NCBI GenBank assembly: GCA_963989245.1 | Contig: OZ022346.1 | Span: 55,859,309 to 55,923,308 of the forward strand | Length of the DNA stretch: 64,000 nucleotides | Source: Nansenia antarctica | Lineage: Eukaryota; Chordata; Actinopteri; Argentiniformes; Microstomatidae | Direction of reading: 5' to 3' | Part shown: positions 9,711 through 23,034 of the stretch, piece after piece | Layout of the letters: each line of letters opens with the position of its first letter | Numbering within the stretch: the stretch's first letter is position 1 | Notes under the pieces: generated by a model | Seen by the model: only the letters and a program-made list of their open reading frames with translations | The model's database searches: none | What the model was told of the DNA's origin: nothing | Program-made: the position numbers and the translations under genes

Positions 9711-10150
9711 GGGCGCGTGGACGACACCACGTGTTGTTGGCATAGCTCAGCCTGCTGCCACATCCCGTTTATTAAATCAGCACAGCGGCGTCTTTGGCCA
9801 CCAACCCTCCCAGATTGCGTTCATTGTTTTTGGGGGAGTGTGTTTATTTTCGTCCGTGGTTTAAGACCGTATAGACTTGTAAACCAGATGACGTTGGCAT
9901 GGTGGTCCCGCTCCTGTTATCATTCCTGCCCGCGCTCGTCCCTCTCTCTCTCGGGAGGAGGTCTCGCAGATGAGCTGACAGATTGCCGCCTTTCCGGCGG
10001 AGATGCGAGGAGCACCCGGCTCGGGCAAGCTGGCTGCGATGTATTTTTATATACAACCTCCTTTTATATTCACCTCTTTTTATCGAAGAGAGAGAGAGAG
10101 ATGTGAGAGAGCCACTGTGAGAGAACACCTCTGCTGTCCCACAATGCCTT
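9709..10150. other. No recognised feature
   Basis: Unique-looking, fairly GC-rich. A short (GA)n lies at about 10087-10110. Confidence 0.45.
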
Positions 10151-10350
10151 TTTAACAATAATAATATTTTGCTTTTATAGAGTGCCTTTCAAGGAACCCA
10201 AGGACACTTTAGAAATTGTACAGAAAAACAGTCAGACAGACAAAACAGGAAAACACAGAGACAGCGACAAAACTAAACTAGGGGCCGAAGGCCTCGGTGA
10301 AGAGGTGGGTTTTGAAGGTGTCCAAGGTAGGGGACATCATTGCGGATCAC
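10151..10350 (-). mobile_element. L2-like LINE 3' tail
   Basis: An ATA/ATT trinucleotide tail is followed by TTTATAGAGTGCCTTTCAAG and ACCCAAGGACACTTTA, then GGTGAAGAGGTGGGTTTTGA. These are the same order and words as in the LINE at 1449-2645. Only the 3' end remains. Confidence 0.75.
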
Positions 10351-10710
10351 TGTGGGGAGAGAGTTTTTATTAGCTACGACAAACTGTACTTCTCCCTTCA
10401 TACACCGATGTCCTTCTGCGCTCCCAGTATCGTCATTAGCTCATAATGGAACAGCTTGTGTGGCAGGGGAGGCTGGTGGAGGTAGAAATCTGAGGACGGG
10501 CTCATTGTAATGCTTGAGTTGGAATACGTGTTTGATACCATTCCTCATTCCGTTCTGTGCATTACGATGAGCCTGTCCTCTGATTAACTTATTAGCTAAT
10601 AAAGTGTAAGAGCACAACAGTTCCCTCAGGGAAGAGGGATGAAGCTAATAAGCTACGGCACCGAATTCCAATGAGGCTAAGATAAGCCTGCGGACATGAT
10701 GGGCACAGAC
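10351..10710. other. No recognised feature
   Basis: Unique-looking intronic sequence. Confidence 0.45.
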
Positions 10711-10711
10711 A

Positions 10712-10764
<53 letters not shown>
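10711..10764. repeat. (AC)n microsatellite
   Basis: About 27 AC units. Confidence 0.97.
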
Positions 10765-10766
<2 letters not shown>

Positions 10767-10865
10767 CTGCAGTGCTTGCAATCTGCAACGGTGAACTGGT
10801 CTTCACCCTGTACACGACTGCAGAGCCATGAGCTGCAAACCCTCCAGCTGCTAAATCCCGACCTG

Positions 10866-11235
10866 GCACGCACACCTACACACACACACACACACGCACA
10901 CACACACACACACACGCACACCTACACACAGACACACACACACACACACACACGCACACCTACACACAGACACACACATGCACACAGACACACACACGCA
11001 CACCTACACACAGACACACACACGCACACCTACACACAGACACACACACGAACACCTACACACAGACACACACACGCACACCTACACACAGACACACACA
11101 CCACACCACGCACACATACACACAGACACACACACGCACACCTACACACAGACACACACACACACGCACACCTACACACACACACACACACGCACACCTA
11201 CACACAGACACACACACACGCACACCTACACACAG

Positions 11236-11281
<46 letters not shown>

Positions 11282-11329
11282 ACGCACACCTACACACAGA
11301 CACACGCACACCTACACACAGACACACTC

Positions 11330-11382
<53 letters not shown>
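10866..11382. repeat. CA-rich compound minisatellite
   Basis: Repeats of the form CACACCTACACACAGACA, 20-34 bp in period, alternate with pure (CA)n. They keep long frames open in several phases. These frames are low-complexity His/Thr strings, not genes. Confidence 0.95.
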
Positions 11383-12377
<995 letters not shown>

Positions 12378-12575
12378 GGGGCGGCTGTGTCTCAGGAGGT
12401 AGAGTCGCCGTCTAATGATCACAAGGTTGGCAGATCGGCGGTTCGAGCCCCAGCTGGCCACATGTCGAAGTGTCCTTGGGCAAGACACTGAACCCCAAAG
12501 TTGCTCCCAGAGGCCGTTGTAAAGCGATTTGGAGCAGCTTTGGAGCAGCTATATAAGTGCAGTCCATTTACCATT
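12378..12575 (+). mobile_element. tRNA-derived SINE family A, copy 1
   Basis: The head starts GGGGCGGCTGTGTCTCAGGA and carries an RNA polymerase III B box GGTTCGAGCCC at 12440-12450. The tail is GTAAAGCGATTTGGAGCAGC followed by TATATAAGTGCAGTCCATTT. It lacks the middle block present at 20182-20466 (GAGCGGGCCGGCGCC to GTGAATGAG), so it is internally deleted. Confidence 0.85.
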
Positions 12576-12691
12576 ATGTAGAGAACAGTTGCTCCTAGAA
12601 CAAGCGTTTTCATGAGGTCACAGTGTGTAAACGGATTATTTCTTTCTCTCTTATTTTGGTATGTAATATATATTATTATATGTAATATATG

Positions 12692-12740
12692 CCATTTAGC
12701 TGACGCTTTTATCCAAAGCGATTTACTGTACATTGCAGTG
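12692..12740 (-). mobile_element. SINE/LINE conserved tail fragment
   Basis: CATTTAGCTGACGCTTTTAT followed by CCAAAGCGATTTAC is the reverse complement of the common fish SINE 3' tail. Confidence 0.7.
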
Positions 12741-12795
12741 AATGCGTAGCCTATATGTTTTTCAGTAGGTGTATAGATGGGTATGATGTGTATGA

Positions 12796-12860
12796 TATAA
12801 TAATAATAATAATTCATTGGATTTATATAGCGCTTTTCCGAGGCTCAAAGACGCTGATAT
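12796..12860 (-). mobile_element. L2-like LINE 3' tail fragment
   Basis: An (AAT)n tail is followed by TTTATATAGCGCTTTTCCGA and CTCAAAGACGCT, the usual end of this LINE group. Confidence 0.65.
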
Positions 12861-12875
12861 GTGTGTGATACTGCT

Positions 12876-13308
12876 AAGGGTTAGGGGTCTAAATATGAGG
12901 TTGTGTATCCTGTATTGTGTATGGCATACGTTTCGTGTTACGGTTGTGCAGCAACAATAACAATATGTTACGTGTCTTTTTGGCTCGCATACTCTCTCAG
13001 TTCAAACACCTTTGGCCACCAACGGTTTTCAATAACTTCTTTAGACACCTTTTCCTTTGCAAGGACGTCACACTGGCCATGTTGACAGACATGTTTGGCT
13101 CTCTGTGTGGAACCAGCCCATCTGTTGACCCTTGACCCCTGCTAGGCTGGTGACGCCCACGCCTCGGCGGGACGGGACAGATGCTGGGTGGGGTGTCATA
13201 CGTGACCCGGCCAATCCCGAGGACGCCACATTCATCACCAACTGGCACCGGCCAATGCCAGTCAACTGGTCGAGAAACTTGGTGAAACTTGGCCAAAACA
13301 ATGTAACC
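12876..13308. other. No recognised feature
   Basis: Unique-looking sequence. The minus-strand open frame through 12997-13398 runs into the adjacent hAT element and shows no family motif. Confidence 0.45.
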
Positions 13309-13865
13309 CACTACAGCAGGGGTCCCCAAACTTTTTTCTGTGAGGGCCACATCATTTTTCCTTTCTGTGATGGGGGGGCCTGGGTTGGTCTCTAACATAA
13401 AATAATATGGAACGGAGTGGAATGGAGGCGGTTGCGCAAAGCAATTGTGCGCAGGAGAGCACTGGTGGATGCAAACAAAGTCTAAACAGTTGAATTTGGA
13501 TGGAATTTATACCTATAGTGATATGTCAATGAAATATAATCAGTTTTACATTCTGATACTTGAGGGAGGACCCTCATCATACACGGGGGGACCCATGAAG
13601 CAGGGCTGTCTGGGGGTCCTTAAACAAGCATCAAACACTTAATTTCTTGCATTCTGGTGAATTTAGATGCAATTTGTGCCCTTTCTGCATCAATTTATGG
13701 TGGAAATTTATTTCCAATTATTTGCGAAACAGCGCCCCCGCCACCACGTCGGTGCAATGCCGCAATTGCAGTTAGAAATTACACGTTGTTCAAAGGGCCG
13801 GTCCAAGTGTGGGGGCGGGCCGTGTTCGGCCCGCGGGCCGTAGTTTGGGGACCCCTGCACTACAG
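13309..13865. mobile_element. hAT MITE with intact 8-bp target duplication
   Basis: The element is 13317-13857 (541 bp). Inverted termini CAGGGGTCCCCAAACT match for 16 bp. The flanking direct repeats CACTACAG (13309-13316 and 13858-13865) are identical, as expected for hAT. Subterminal GGCCCGCGGGCC-type palindromes are typical of this group. No transposase. Confidence 0.95.
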
Positions 13866-14946
13866 TAAACCCAAAGTCACATTTAGTAAAACATTGTTGC
13901 TCTTCACAAATCAAATGGTTGGTCGACATTGCGTGGCGTGAACCCATATCACAATGCTAATTGGCAATGCATTCCCTTTTGTACCACATCACATTATGTG
14001 ATTGTTTGTTATAGTTTATTTCAGTGTAGATCCAGAGATTCAAAATAATATACACAAGTATATCTCTAAGTCAGAGTGCAGCATAACACCGTTGTGGAAA
14101 GGTGACTCGGTTCAGTGAAGGAAAATCAAAACCGGCGACCTCGCATCACCTCACACGTCTGCTCAGAGAACCACACGTTTCCTGTTATCAGCGATCCCCA
14201 GTGTGTTGAAGATGTACCCCCCCCCCCTCCGCCTCCCCACCTTCCATCATCTCCTATCTCAGCAGGAGCTCCTGTCTCTGCCCTATTACCCGTCTTTGCT
14301 CACGAAGTCGCCTCCATCTGCCCTTTCCAGAGCCACCCACGTGCCTGAACCAATGTTCTGTCCTCCCCGCTCCGCCGAGGGACCTTCTGTATCTGCCAGG
14401 AACGAGTCGCAACGGTGTGTTTTGTTGTCAGAAGTACTTCAGACATTTCCCAAGAGCCGTTCTGCTCAAGGTGATAGCTAACGCTATACAAACTATCCCC
14501 TCCTGCAGCAGAGTCTACACTACTACGCCGTGTTTTGTCGTCTCAATAGGATTACTCACTAGAGGCTGATGTTGCAGAGCTAGTTGTGATTGAGCAAAGC
14601 CCTCTCACACGATTTGAGTCATGATCCTGACCGAAAGCGAAAAACAGTTGACTGGCTTCCAGTAACACAGCCCAATTCATAGAAAAGGAACAGAGAAACA
14701 GTTCAGGGAAAATCTGGTTAGTTTGAATGTTTGTTGAAATTCAGGAAGTGTTTTGTATTATTTCTTGATTAGCTTAAGGCAGCACTCCATACTAGCCAGA
14801 GTCCATACTTCAATTGAGCAATTATATCTACGTAAGTGCTGTAATCATACTGGTGATGTGTTTGGTTATTATGTTACACAATCGGGGCACACATGAAAAA
14901 AAAGACCCTGGTGTCAAGGTGCTTTCCCCAGCATAAAGGACGTATA
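13866..14946. other. No recognised feature
   Basis: Mostly unique. A C-run occurs at 14216-14229. Open frames near 14115-14490 are short and unrecognised. Confidence 0.45.
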
Positions 14947-15645
14947 CAGTATGTATATTCATATATATTATATACAGTATGTATATTCATATATATTATA
15001 TACAGTATGTATATATACAGTATGTATATTCATATATATTATATACAGTATGTATATTCATATATATTCATATATATTATATACAGTATGTATATTCATA
15101 TATATTATATACAGTATGTATATTCATATGTATAATATACAGTATGTATATTCATATATATTATATACAGTATGTATATACAGTATACAGTATGTATATT
15201 CATATATATTATATACAGTATGTATATATACAGTATGTATATTCATATATATTATATACAGTATGTATATATACAGTATGTATATTCATATATATTATAT
15301 ACAGTATGTATATATACAGTATGTATATTCATATATATTATATACAGTATGTATATATACAGTATGTATATTCATATATATTATATACAGTTTGTATATA
15401 TACAGTATGTATATTCATATATATTATATACAGTATGTATATATACAGTATGTATATTCATATATATTATATACAGTATGTATATATACAGTATGTATAT
15501 TCATATATATTATATACAGTATGTATATATACAGTTTGTATATTCATATATATTATATACAGTATGTATATTCATATATATTATATACAGTTTGTATATA
15601 TACAGTATGTATATTCATATATATTATATACAGTTTGTATATTCC
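14947..15645. repeat. AT-rich satellite, TACAGTATGTATAT units
   Basis: About 700 bp of two alternating blocks: TATACAGTATGTATAT, and the same word followed by TCATATATATTA. Variants TTTGTATA appear more often toward the right end. Frames stay open but encode only Tyr/Ile/Ser/Val strings. Confidence 0.95.
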
Positions 15646-16077
15646 TGGTGGTTAATTGAGCAGTTGAAGGCTGTCTCAGTCTCAGGAATAGAAGAAGATA
15701 AACTTTACCCCACATCGCTGTGCTTTTTATTTATCATTATTGTCATCTTTTTTTAGACTAGTAAGCTTCGACATACACCTGATCGTCTTTTTAATTGTGT
15801 TTTCATTTGTTATGACATTTCCATTGTAATTTATATAGTAACTGGCTGCACTTAATTGTTGACTTTGTTTCTGTTCTTTTCTTTCGTTATGATGCAGTAA
15901 AGGTCACTTTCATATGCAGTCTTGTGGAAGGGGCATTATGTGGCGGGTTAATGAGCAGGATTGTTCTTGTAAAACTTGTGATGTGTTTAAAGCCAGCAGG
16001 CATCAATCAGCAGCGCCACTCCCCCAGACTCCAACATCCTCCTGCTCTAGTATTTCACACACTTATGAGAGGGCCCC

Positions 16078-16081
<4 letters not shown>
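15646..16081. other. No recognised feature
   Basis: Unique-looking intronic sequence. Confidence 0.45.

Positions 16082-16140
<59 letters not shown>
16082..16140. repeat. (TG)n microsatellite
   Basis: About 28 TG units. Confidence 0.97.
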
Positions 16141-16289
16141 TGTGTGTGAGTGAGAGGGAGAGATTTTAAAACAGTTTGGGTTGGGCTCTTTGTATTCCAG
16201 TTTGTAAATTGCCAGATCATGTTGACATCCTCCTCCATGGGCATGATATAACCCATAACCCATATATGTTTCATATCTGAATCCACTTC

Positions 16290-16362
16290 CGTCTCTCCGT
16301 AGCTCAGTGACTAGTACAGTTGGTCAGTATGTGGGAGACTGGGGTTCAAATCCAGTGCAAAC
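16290..16362 (+). mobile_element. tRNA-like SINE head or tRNA pseudogene
   Basis: CCGTAGCTCAGTGACTAG resembles an A box and GGTTCAAATCC at 16343-16353 is a good B box, with spacing like a tRNA gene. The cloverleaf is not complete, so a working tRNA is unlikely. Confidence 0.6.
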
Positions 16363-16613
16363 GTATCACATTTGAGAGTTCATTGAATCATCATACTTTA
16401 TCATACATGTTACTAACGGTGTAAATAATGTTATTGTATAGATGTACATGTATATGTTGTATATAGTAGCCATTGCAAGATCTCTACCATGTTGTACACT
16501 AGAATAGAATTGCCTGAAGGTAATTAGTATAAACACAGACAGGCACTTCACATCCAAGCAGAGTTTTCATTTATATCTGGCGATCAATATTTGACCAACT
16601 ACAATAAAATGAT

Positions 16614-16869
16614 CTGAAGATCGTCTATGTTAATATAATGTTTATCTGAAGATAGTCTATGTTAATATAATGTTTATCTGAAGATAGTCTATGTTAATAT
16701 AATGTTTATCTGAAGATAGTCTATGTTAATATAATGTTTATCTGAAGATCGTCTATGTTAATATAATGTTTATCTGAAGATCGTCTATGTTAATATAATG
16801 TTTATCTGAAGATAGTCTATGTTAATATAATGTTTATCTGAAGATCGTCTATGTTAATATAATGTTTAG
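16614..16869. repeat. 32-bp minisatellite, 8 copies
   Basis: Exact 32-bp spacing starting at 16614 with CTGAAGATMGTCTATGTTAA. Copies differ only at one A/C site, in the order C A A A C C A C. Confidence 0.97.
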
Positions 16870-17451
16870 AAGGATACCCCAGAACAAGTGGAACAGTGGG
16901 TACTCTTAAAGAACCTCTGGGAGGTTATGAACATTCTGGTGTCTTGCATCTCTGGGAGGTTATGTGCATTCTGGCGTCTTGCTTCCTTATGTTTAGACAT
17001 CTGGATAACATTTGGTATGAGACGCTGCACCAGTAACACTTTCTGACGGCCATACTATGATCCTAAAATAAATAGTATTCAGGGTGTTACCACATCCTAC
17101 TTCTTATGTTTGTGCAATGTTTTGGTTTAATGTCGTCTCAGTTCTTCGCCATTGCATTTGTGTGTGGTTGGCATAAGAGTGCAATCGATATGCTTTTACA
17201 GTACACAGTGTCTTTATACAATGTTTTCATTCAGACATTGCTGCACCATACCATTTTTCTGTCACGACTGATATAAACAAAAAAGCACGTTTTTAAAAGC
17301 AGCCCATGGGGTTGTGTGAGTTAGTGCATCTCTGTACATTTAGAAAGTTATTCCCCCTTTCAGTGTGGAGACGTTTCTTCGACAGTCCTCGTTTCCCCAA
17401 TATCAGCTGCTTCCTGTTCCCGCCTCCACGGCAGGCTGGTTGGTAACAGTT
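16870..17451. other. No recognised feature
   Basis: Unique-looking. The words CTCTGGGAGGTTATG occur twice about 43 bp apart (near 16914 and 16957). Confidence 0.45.
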
Positions 17452-17702
17452 CGTGACGTTAGAATTATAAGGTTCTATCTCCATTTTTGGTCAAAATTGA
17501 GTTTTTTACATAAGCTGATCCATTAGGTGTTTATTAATGCCTGTGTGGTGCTATTTTTTTAAAGTGTTGAAATTTTTTAGTTAGTAATTCATAAAATACA
17601 AAGGTTCCATCTCACAAAACATATTGGAATGTAAAAACTTTGACGCTCAATATCTCTGAACTGCCCTAAACGGAGATAGAACCTTATAATTCTAAGCTCA
17701 CG
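17452..17702. mobile_element. MITE family A, copy 2 (most complete)
   Basis: 251 bp from CGTGACGTTAGAATTATAAG to its inverted match ending CTAAGCTCACG. This copy keeps both inverted repeats (about 30 bp) and serves as the reference for the family. Confidence 0.9.
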
Positions 17703-19390
17703 CGTTGGTACCGTTCCTCATTCCGTTCCATGTGTTACCGTCAGCCCGTCCTCCCATTATCACCTCCACCAGCCTCCCCCGTCTCAGTATCAGTCTTTTA
17801 CTGACGATGAAAAACCTGATAAACCGAAGCATCGCATCAGACCTCTCTGTACTGTACATGTATGGTGGCTTGGGACTGCTAGTGAAAACATGTTTTATAT
17901 GTGTCTGTGTGGCTTCGTGCTAGAGCCTAACAGCTGTGTGTCACCTTGCTTCACCTTGCTTGAGGACTGAGAACGTTTGATCACGTTTCTATTCAGGGTG
18001 ACCACTGACAGGAAGTACTGTAAATCCCTGGTAGTGCTTAGCGGCAGCTCACTCCCGACTACAACACCATTAGGTTGGCTCGGTCTGCTCTGCTGCTCAT
18101 GTTTGACCAGTCAAGACTAAAGGCTTTGGGAGAGATGGTGAGCAGTTCTCTGCACCTGTTTCCCATCCCTGCTTGTACTTGCTTGTGTGTAATGAGAGAG
18201 GACTGGGTCCAAAAAGCACAGCAGCAATTTTCCGTTTCACATGTTCTGACATCGCAAGCCACATCGATTTGGAGAGAGATTTCTTTTTTAAATTTTTTTG
18301 TTTTCAGTGATTTCTACCGGAGAAAAACAATTTGTCCAAGGGACAAACGTCTCCCCAGCCGTGTTGGCCTATCAGAGGCCGGAGTCTGTTCCCCTGTTAG
18401 TGTGGAGCTCAGAGAGGGCTAAGGAGTTCAGCCACGGCTGCATGGCCTCCCCGCGACACCTCCTCTGACACATGAGATGTTACAGCCGGTGACATCACAC
18501 ACACCGGCTTACAACACAGAGGGCTTGTGTTACACAAGCGTACACCCATGAGCAACCTAATTGCTCAAGCTGGTAGTGGAATGCCAAAGCAACGATTCCG
18601 ATGTTCCAATTGACACTGACTAATATGTGTGTCATTGTGCTGCTAATCAACAGGGCATTAATGGTGTCTGTACACAGTCTGTTGTTACGGGGATGTGTGT
18701 GCCTCAGGAAAACAGCATTAGGTAAATGAGGACAGAGGAGCCAAAGCAGCCAGTCCCTCTTCACCTCTCAGCTTGTTCTGCTACGTGGGGGGGGGGGGTG
18801 TTCAGCTATGTGGGGGGGGGGGGGTGTTCCTATTATTTCAGGAAGATTGCCACAGCGACACATGGAGCAGAACTGACTGTTTGCGTCAGAGAGAGAAAGA
18901 GAGAGAGAGAGGGTGTGTGTGGGTGGGTGTGTGCGTGTGCATGCGTGTGTGTGTAGGTATAGAAGAGGATTACATGTGTGCTTGTTCATTACTATAACTT
19001 CAAGATAAATACTATTTATAAATAATAAATACATAATTTAATTATTATTATTATTATAATTATTATTATACTTTTATATTTATTTTATATTATTTAATTA
19101 TTTTTACATTTACCGTATGTGATTTATGTGTATCTGCTATACAATGTAAGTGTTTTGAGTCTCGTCTCCAAGCTGAAAAACTCATGTCAATTAGAAGACA
19201 TTAGACCAGCTCTGTAATGATGAAACTAGAATAGAGGTTGGGATGTTGTGGTGCCCTTTGTTGACATCTGGAGTTCTGTCTTCATCTCCCCTGTCTCTGC
19301 CAGTTGTCTTCCTCAAACAGAATGGGTTAAGCATCCATCTGTCAAAGCCATATTACACTGCAGTACTGTGACCCATAACCTTGTATTGAG
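17703..19390. other. No gene recognised
   Basis: Mostly unique sequence with two G-runs (18787-18797, 18812-18823), a short GA/TG tract (18896-18955) and an AT-rich stretch (19010-19120). 18520-18720 is non-repetitive and rich in AATTG/TAAT words, so it might be a regulatory element; unproven. Confidence 0.4.
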
Positions 19391-19640
19391 GAGACTGTGG
19401 CGCAGGAGGTAGAGCGTCTAATGATCGCAAGGTTGGCAGAACCCTAGCTGGCCACATGTCGAAGTGTCCTTGGGCAAGACACTGAACCCCAAATTGCTCC
19501 CAGTGAGCGGGCCGGCGCCTTGGTGTGTGAACACAGCTTGCCGCCATTGGTGTGTGAATGTGTGTGTGAATGGGTGAATGAGAGGCCGTTGTAAAGTGCT
19601 TTGGAATAAGGAGCTATATAAGTCTGTTTCGCTTTTTACC
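19391..19640 (+). mobile_element. SINE family A, copy 2 (B box deleted)
   Basis: Aligns to the copies at 12378 and 20182. The stretch that should hold ATCGGCGGTTCGAG is missing between GGTTGGCAG and CCCTAGCTGG, so the internal promoter is broken. It retains the GAGCGGGCCGGCGCC middle block. Confidence 0.8.
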
Positions 19641-19734
19641 TACTGTGAGTCTCTAGTATAGGTTATCATCCCGTGACTCAATGTCATCCCAACCCATGAT
19701 GAGATGTTGGTTTGGTTGTATGGCTCCAGATAGG

Positions 19735-20169
19735 CCTTTCACACCGGCAAGGCTCTGTTCCGGTTCCGGTTGCCGAACCTAATTTTTAACCGGCCGGCGC
19801 GTTCAGACTGAAAATAAAGGTTTGGTTTGGAACCTGAAAAGTTGGTTCTCAGCTGGAACCAAAAAATAGAACCGTGAGGTCGTCAGTGGGCGTGTCAATG
19901 ACATCATCAGTGGGCGTGTCATATTCTAGGCTGTGAAGACGAGCAGGAAGGAGACGAAATGTAAACAAACAAACGCACACGCGCGAACTTCGTGGCCATT
20001 TCTATTCTAGTAACAGAGTAGCTGGCTAGTAAGAGAACGTGTTTAGAAAGTGTCTTTTGTTTTTTTTCATACAAAATAGTGTTTATTTCAGACACTGTAG
20101 TGGAAGATGTTATTTGGCCGAGTGTTTCATGAATAGCCCCGGATCTCTGGATCCGGAAAAAACCAAACG
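19735..20169. mobile_element. Possible DNA transposon remnant
   Basis: Starts near AGGCCTTTCACACCGGCAAG and has GGTTCCGG/CCGGCC-rich subterminal palindromes and a repeated GTCAGTGGGCGTGTC. It looks like a mobile element inserted by the SINE on its right, but I find no matching right terminus. Confidence 0.35.
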
Positions 20170-20473
20170 CCATCGATGTTTGGGGCGGCTGTGTCTCAGG
20201 AGGTAGAGTCGCCGCCTAATGATCACAAGGTTGACAGATCGGCGGTTCGAGCCCCGGCTGGCCACATGTCGAGGTATCCTTGGGCAAGACACTGAACCCC
20301 AAAATTGCTCCCAGTGAGCGGGCCGGCGCCTTGCATGGTAGCTTGCTGCCATTGGTGTGTGAATGTGTGTGTGAATGGGTGAATGAGAGGCCGTTGTAAA
20401 GCGCTTTGGAGCAGCTTTGGAGCAGCAAAAAAGACTGCTAAGTGCAGTCCATTTACCATTTACCATCGATTTA
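20170..20473 (+). mobile_element. SINE family A, copy 3 (near complete)
   Basis: The element runs about 20182-20466 with B box GGTTCGAGCCC at 20244-20254. CCATCGAT flanks it on both sides (20170-20177 and 20463-20470), a probable target duplication. It has the full middle block and the 3' tail CCATTTACCATTTACCAT. Confidence 0.85.
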
Positions 20474-20814
20474 CCGCAATTACCCCCCAATTACAACCAA
20501 GGTTAGGGGGGGTTAAGCCCCCAATGTTTCAAGATCTGACGACGCCTCTGTGGCTACAAGGTGCTCTTCCGGCTTCAGCTGGATGAGGGAGTTGGATTCC
20601 TCCACCAGAGAACCATCTGGTGTCACTGTGACAGGAAACAGGGTGCTGCAGGGGGCTTTGTGTTCCTGCGGGGGGGGGGGGAAGCACCTTGGCAGGGATG
20701 GAGATCCCCATGAAATACCAATTCTGGTGTCCTGTAGGCAATCCTGATACATAGTATATATATAATCAACAGGGTTATTAATGATGCCTGTACACACACG
20801 ATACCCCTTCCCCC
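20474..20814. other. No recognised feature
   Basis: Unique-looking sequence with a G-run at 20669-20681. Confidence 0.45.
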
Positions 20815-21152
20815 AGCCTCCTCTCTCCTCCTCTCCTCCTCTCCTCCTCTCCTCCTCTCCCCTTCTCTCCTCCTCTCCCCTTCTCTCCTCCTCTCTCCTC
20901 CTCTCCCCTTCTCTCCTCCTTCTCTCCTCCTCTCCCCTTCTCTCCTCCTTCTCTCCTCCTCTCTCCTCCTCTCCCCTTCTCTCCTCCTCTCCCCTTCTCT
21001 CCTCCCCTCTCCTCTCCTCTCCTCCCCCCTCCTCTCCTCTCCTCCTTCTCCTCTCCTCTCCTCCTTCTCCTCCTCTCCCCTTCTCTCCTCCTTCTCCCCT
21101 CCTTCTCTCCTCTCCTCTCCTCCTTCTCCCCTTTCTCTACTTCTCTCCTCCT
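20815..21152. repeat. CTCCT/CCCCTTCT polypyrimidine array
   Basis: About 340 bp almost entirely C and T on the plus strand, with an irregular 5-17 bp period. Confidence 0.93.
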
Positions 21153-21606
21153 TCGCCACCCGTTCCCACTGACTGCTTAATCATGAGGTGACAACCGCGG
21201 GCGAACGCCAACGCTCGTCAGAGACCCCCGCTCCACCCCCTCCCCCCCGTCCCCGCTCCACACAGGGGAGGCACAGGGGGCAGAACCGACAGAGCCGTTC
21301 TTCATTCAGCTGCAGCGGTAGAGCGAGGGAGTCCCTCTTCTCCTGACATTTGGACATCCCTCAGACGATGTAGGGTCGGTCGGGAAGGTTTGTACTGTGG
21401 CCGTGAACAGAGCTCGCTGTTACTCCCAGAACGAGGACATAAGGTGACACGATAAGATGAAAGGAAACAGTAGTTCTCTGTCTCCCACCGGTGTGTAGCG
21501 TACCAATGTCTTCACTTCCCTCTTGCTACTGTATGATGGAGGATTGCTTATTTCATATTCATGTTCTATTGTTGAATGGGCCTGAATGGGGTAGAAACCT
21601 AATGTG
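21153..21606. other. No recognised feature
   Basis: GC-rich to neutral unique sequence between two simple arrays. Confidence 0.4.
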
Positions 21607-21752
21607 CCAGGGAGAGAGAGGGAGAGAGAGGGAGAGGGAGAGAGAAGGAGAGAGAAGGAGAGAGAGGGAGAGGGAGGGAGAGAGGGAGAGGGAGGGAGAG
21701 AGAGAGAGGGAGAGAGAGGGAGAGAGAGGGAGAGAGAGAGGGAGAGAGAGAG
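21607..21752. repeat. (GGGAGA)n purine array
   Basis: A purine-only tract on the plus strand. Confidence 0.95.
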
Positions 21753-22584
21753 TGATTCATACCACTAGATCCTAACATAACTCCTGAGTGTTTCTTTATG
21801 GGTGAAGGTAGGTGGACAAGTCTGCAGCCCACCCTGCTCTGTTGGCTTGGCTTTCCTCCTTTATCACGCTGTAATTAACTGTTTTCAACGGCCTCCCAAT
21901 CCTATTTTGGATCTCCACTAATTACTATTTTCATTTCGGTCTTTGGAGCAAAAAAAAAGGGGAGAGCAAAAAGGGACCCGGGTTGAATGTAATCCTGTAT
22001 TTTGTTGGCAGACGCCAAAACAACACAAACAAGACTTCTCAATTAGGTGGATCAGACAAAGACAAAGGTCACACAGCAGCGGACCGCCGGGGGAAACAAG
22101 CATGATTAGCGTAAAGATTAGTATGGATCTGGTGTGGCGTTCAGGACAGAGAACGTGTCCTCTGCAGGCTGACTGTGTCTGTGTCACACAGCCCACAGTC
22201 CCTCCCTCACGTGCCTGTCTGTTTACTCCAACTTGAATAATCCTGAGGGGTAATTTAGAAGGTAAATGTCAGAGAGACTCAGAACAGGTAATAATTACAG
22301 GTGAGACGCAATTTGTTCTGATACGGGTAATTTGTCGAAAATCCTGGATCTTGAGTCAATACATTGGGATACTTCCAGGGCAACTGAATCAAAGTAGCCT
22401 GAAGTAACGCATTAGCAACACATCTCTTTTTTCATCATGATTTGTAAAAGGATTTTCATTTGTGTATGAATGCTGTGCTTGATATATTTACGTGTGATCT
22501 TGGGCAGTTGTGACGGCATCACACTTAGTTACTTTGACATCAACCAGTGGTTGCTAGCTGGCTAGTAGCCTAATGCCAAAATAA
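21753..22584. other. No gene recognised
   Basis: Non-repetitive. 21860-21940 (TGTAATTAACTG, CACTAATTACTA) has homeodomain-type words and could be regulatory. No protein motif. Confidence 0.35.
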
Positions 22585-22949
22585 TGTGACACGTTCTAAT
22601 GCTTTGGTCCTCATATCTGATGTAATGATCTGACACATCGCTAGTCAACTAACTCAGCTTGTTTTGTGAGCCTGCTAACAATGTAAAGTAGTGTTCTAGT
22701 TAACTAGGTAACAATGTAAAGTAGTGTTATAGTTAACTAGCTAACAATGTAAAGTAGTGTTCTAGTTAACTAGGTAGCAGTGGGGATTACTCACCCAATC
22801 CATTGCGTTGTTGCAGTATTTTGGCTTGACTAGCGAGTTTGTGTTGTGATTCTCAACAACGTTGAAACGTCGTTCTGTGTTTCAAAAGAAAAGTCAGAAC
22901 ATTTGGATCGGTCGCCGATATGAGGACCAACGCATTAGAATGTGTCACA
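22585..22949. mobile_element. MITE family B, copy 2
   Basis: 365 bp with long inverted ends: TGTGACACGTTCTAATGC and TTGGTCCTCATATC at the left answer GATATGAGGACCAA and GCATTAGAATGTGTCACA at the right. The interior has a 33-bp unit (AACAATGTAAAGTAGTGTTC) repeated about three times at 22677-22770; copy 1 has only one such region. Confidence 0.88.
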
Positions 22950-23034
22950 AATGTCTATGGTAATGGCTGTTAGCATGATGTGTGGTCTTTTCAGTTTGCC
23001 GGTGGTGTACAATGATTTTGTTCAAATGTGTTGT

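Noticed and set aside
12440..12450. Functional tRNA gene at the SINE heads (also 16343, 20244 and 52779)
   Set aside because: Only A/B-box remnants; no complete cloverleaf, and tails of SINE type follow.
12997..13398. 133-codon minus-strand frame as a gene
   Set aside because: It overlaps the terminus of a well-defined hAT MITE and has no motif.
14951..15659. Tyr/Ile-rich frames of about 230 codons
   Set aside because: Translations of the TACAGTATGTATAT satellite.
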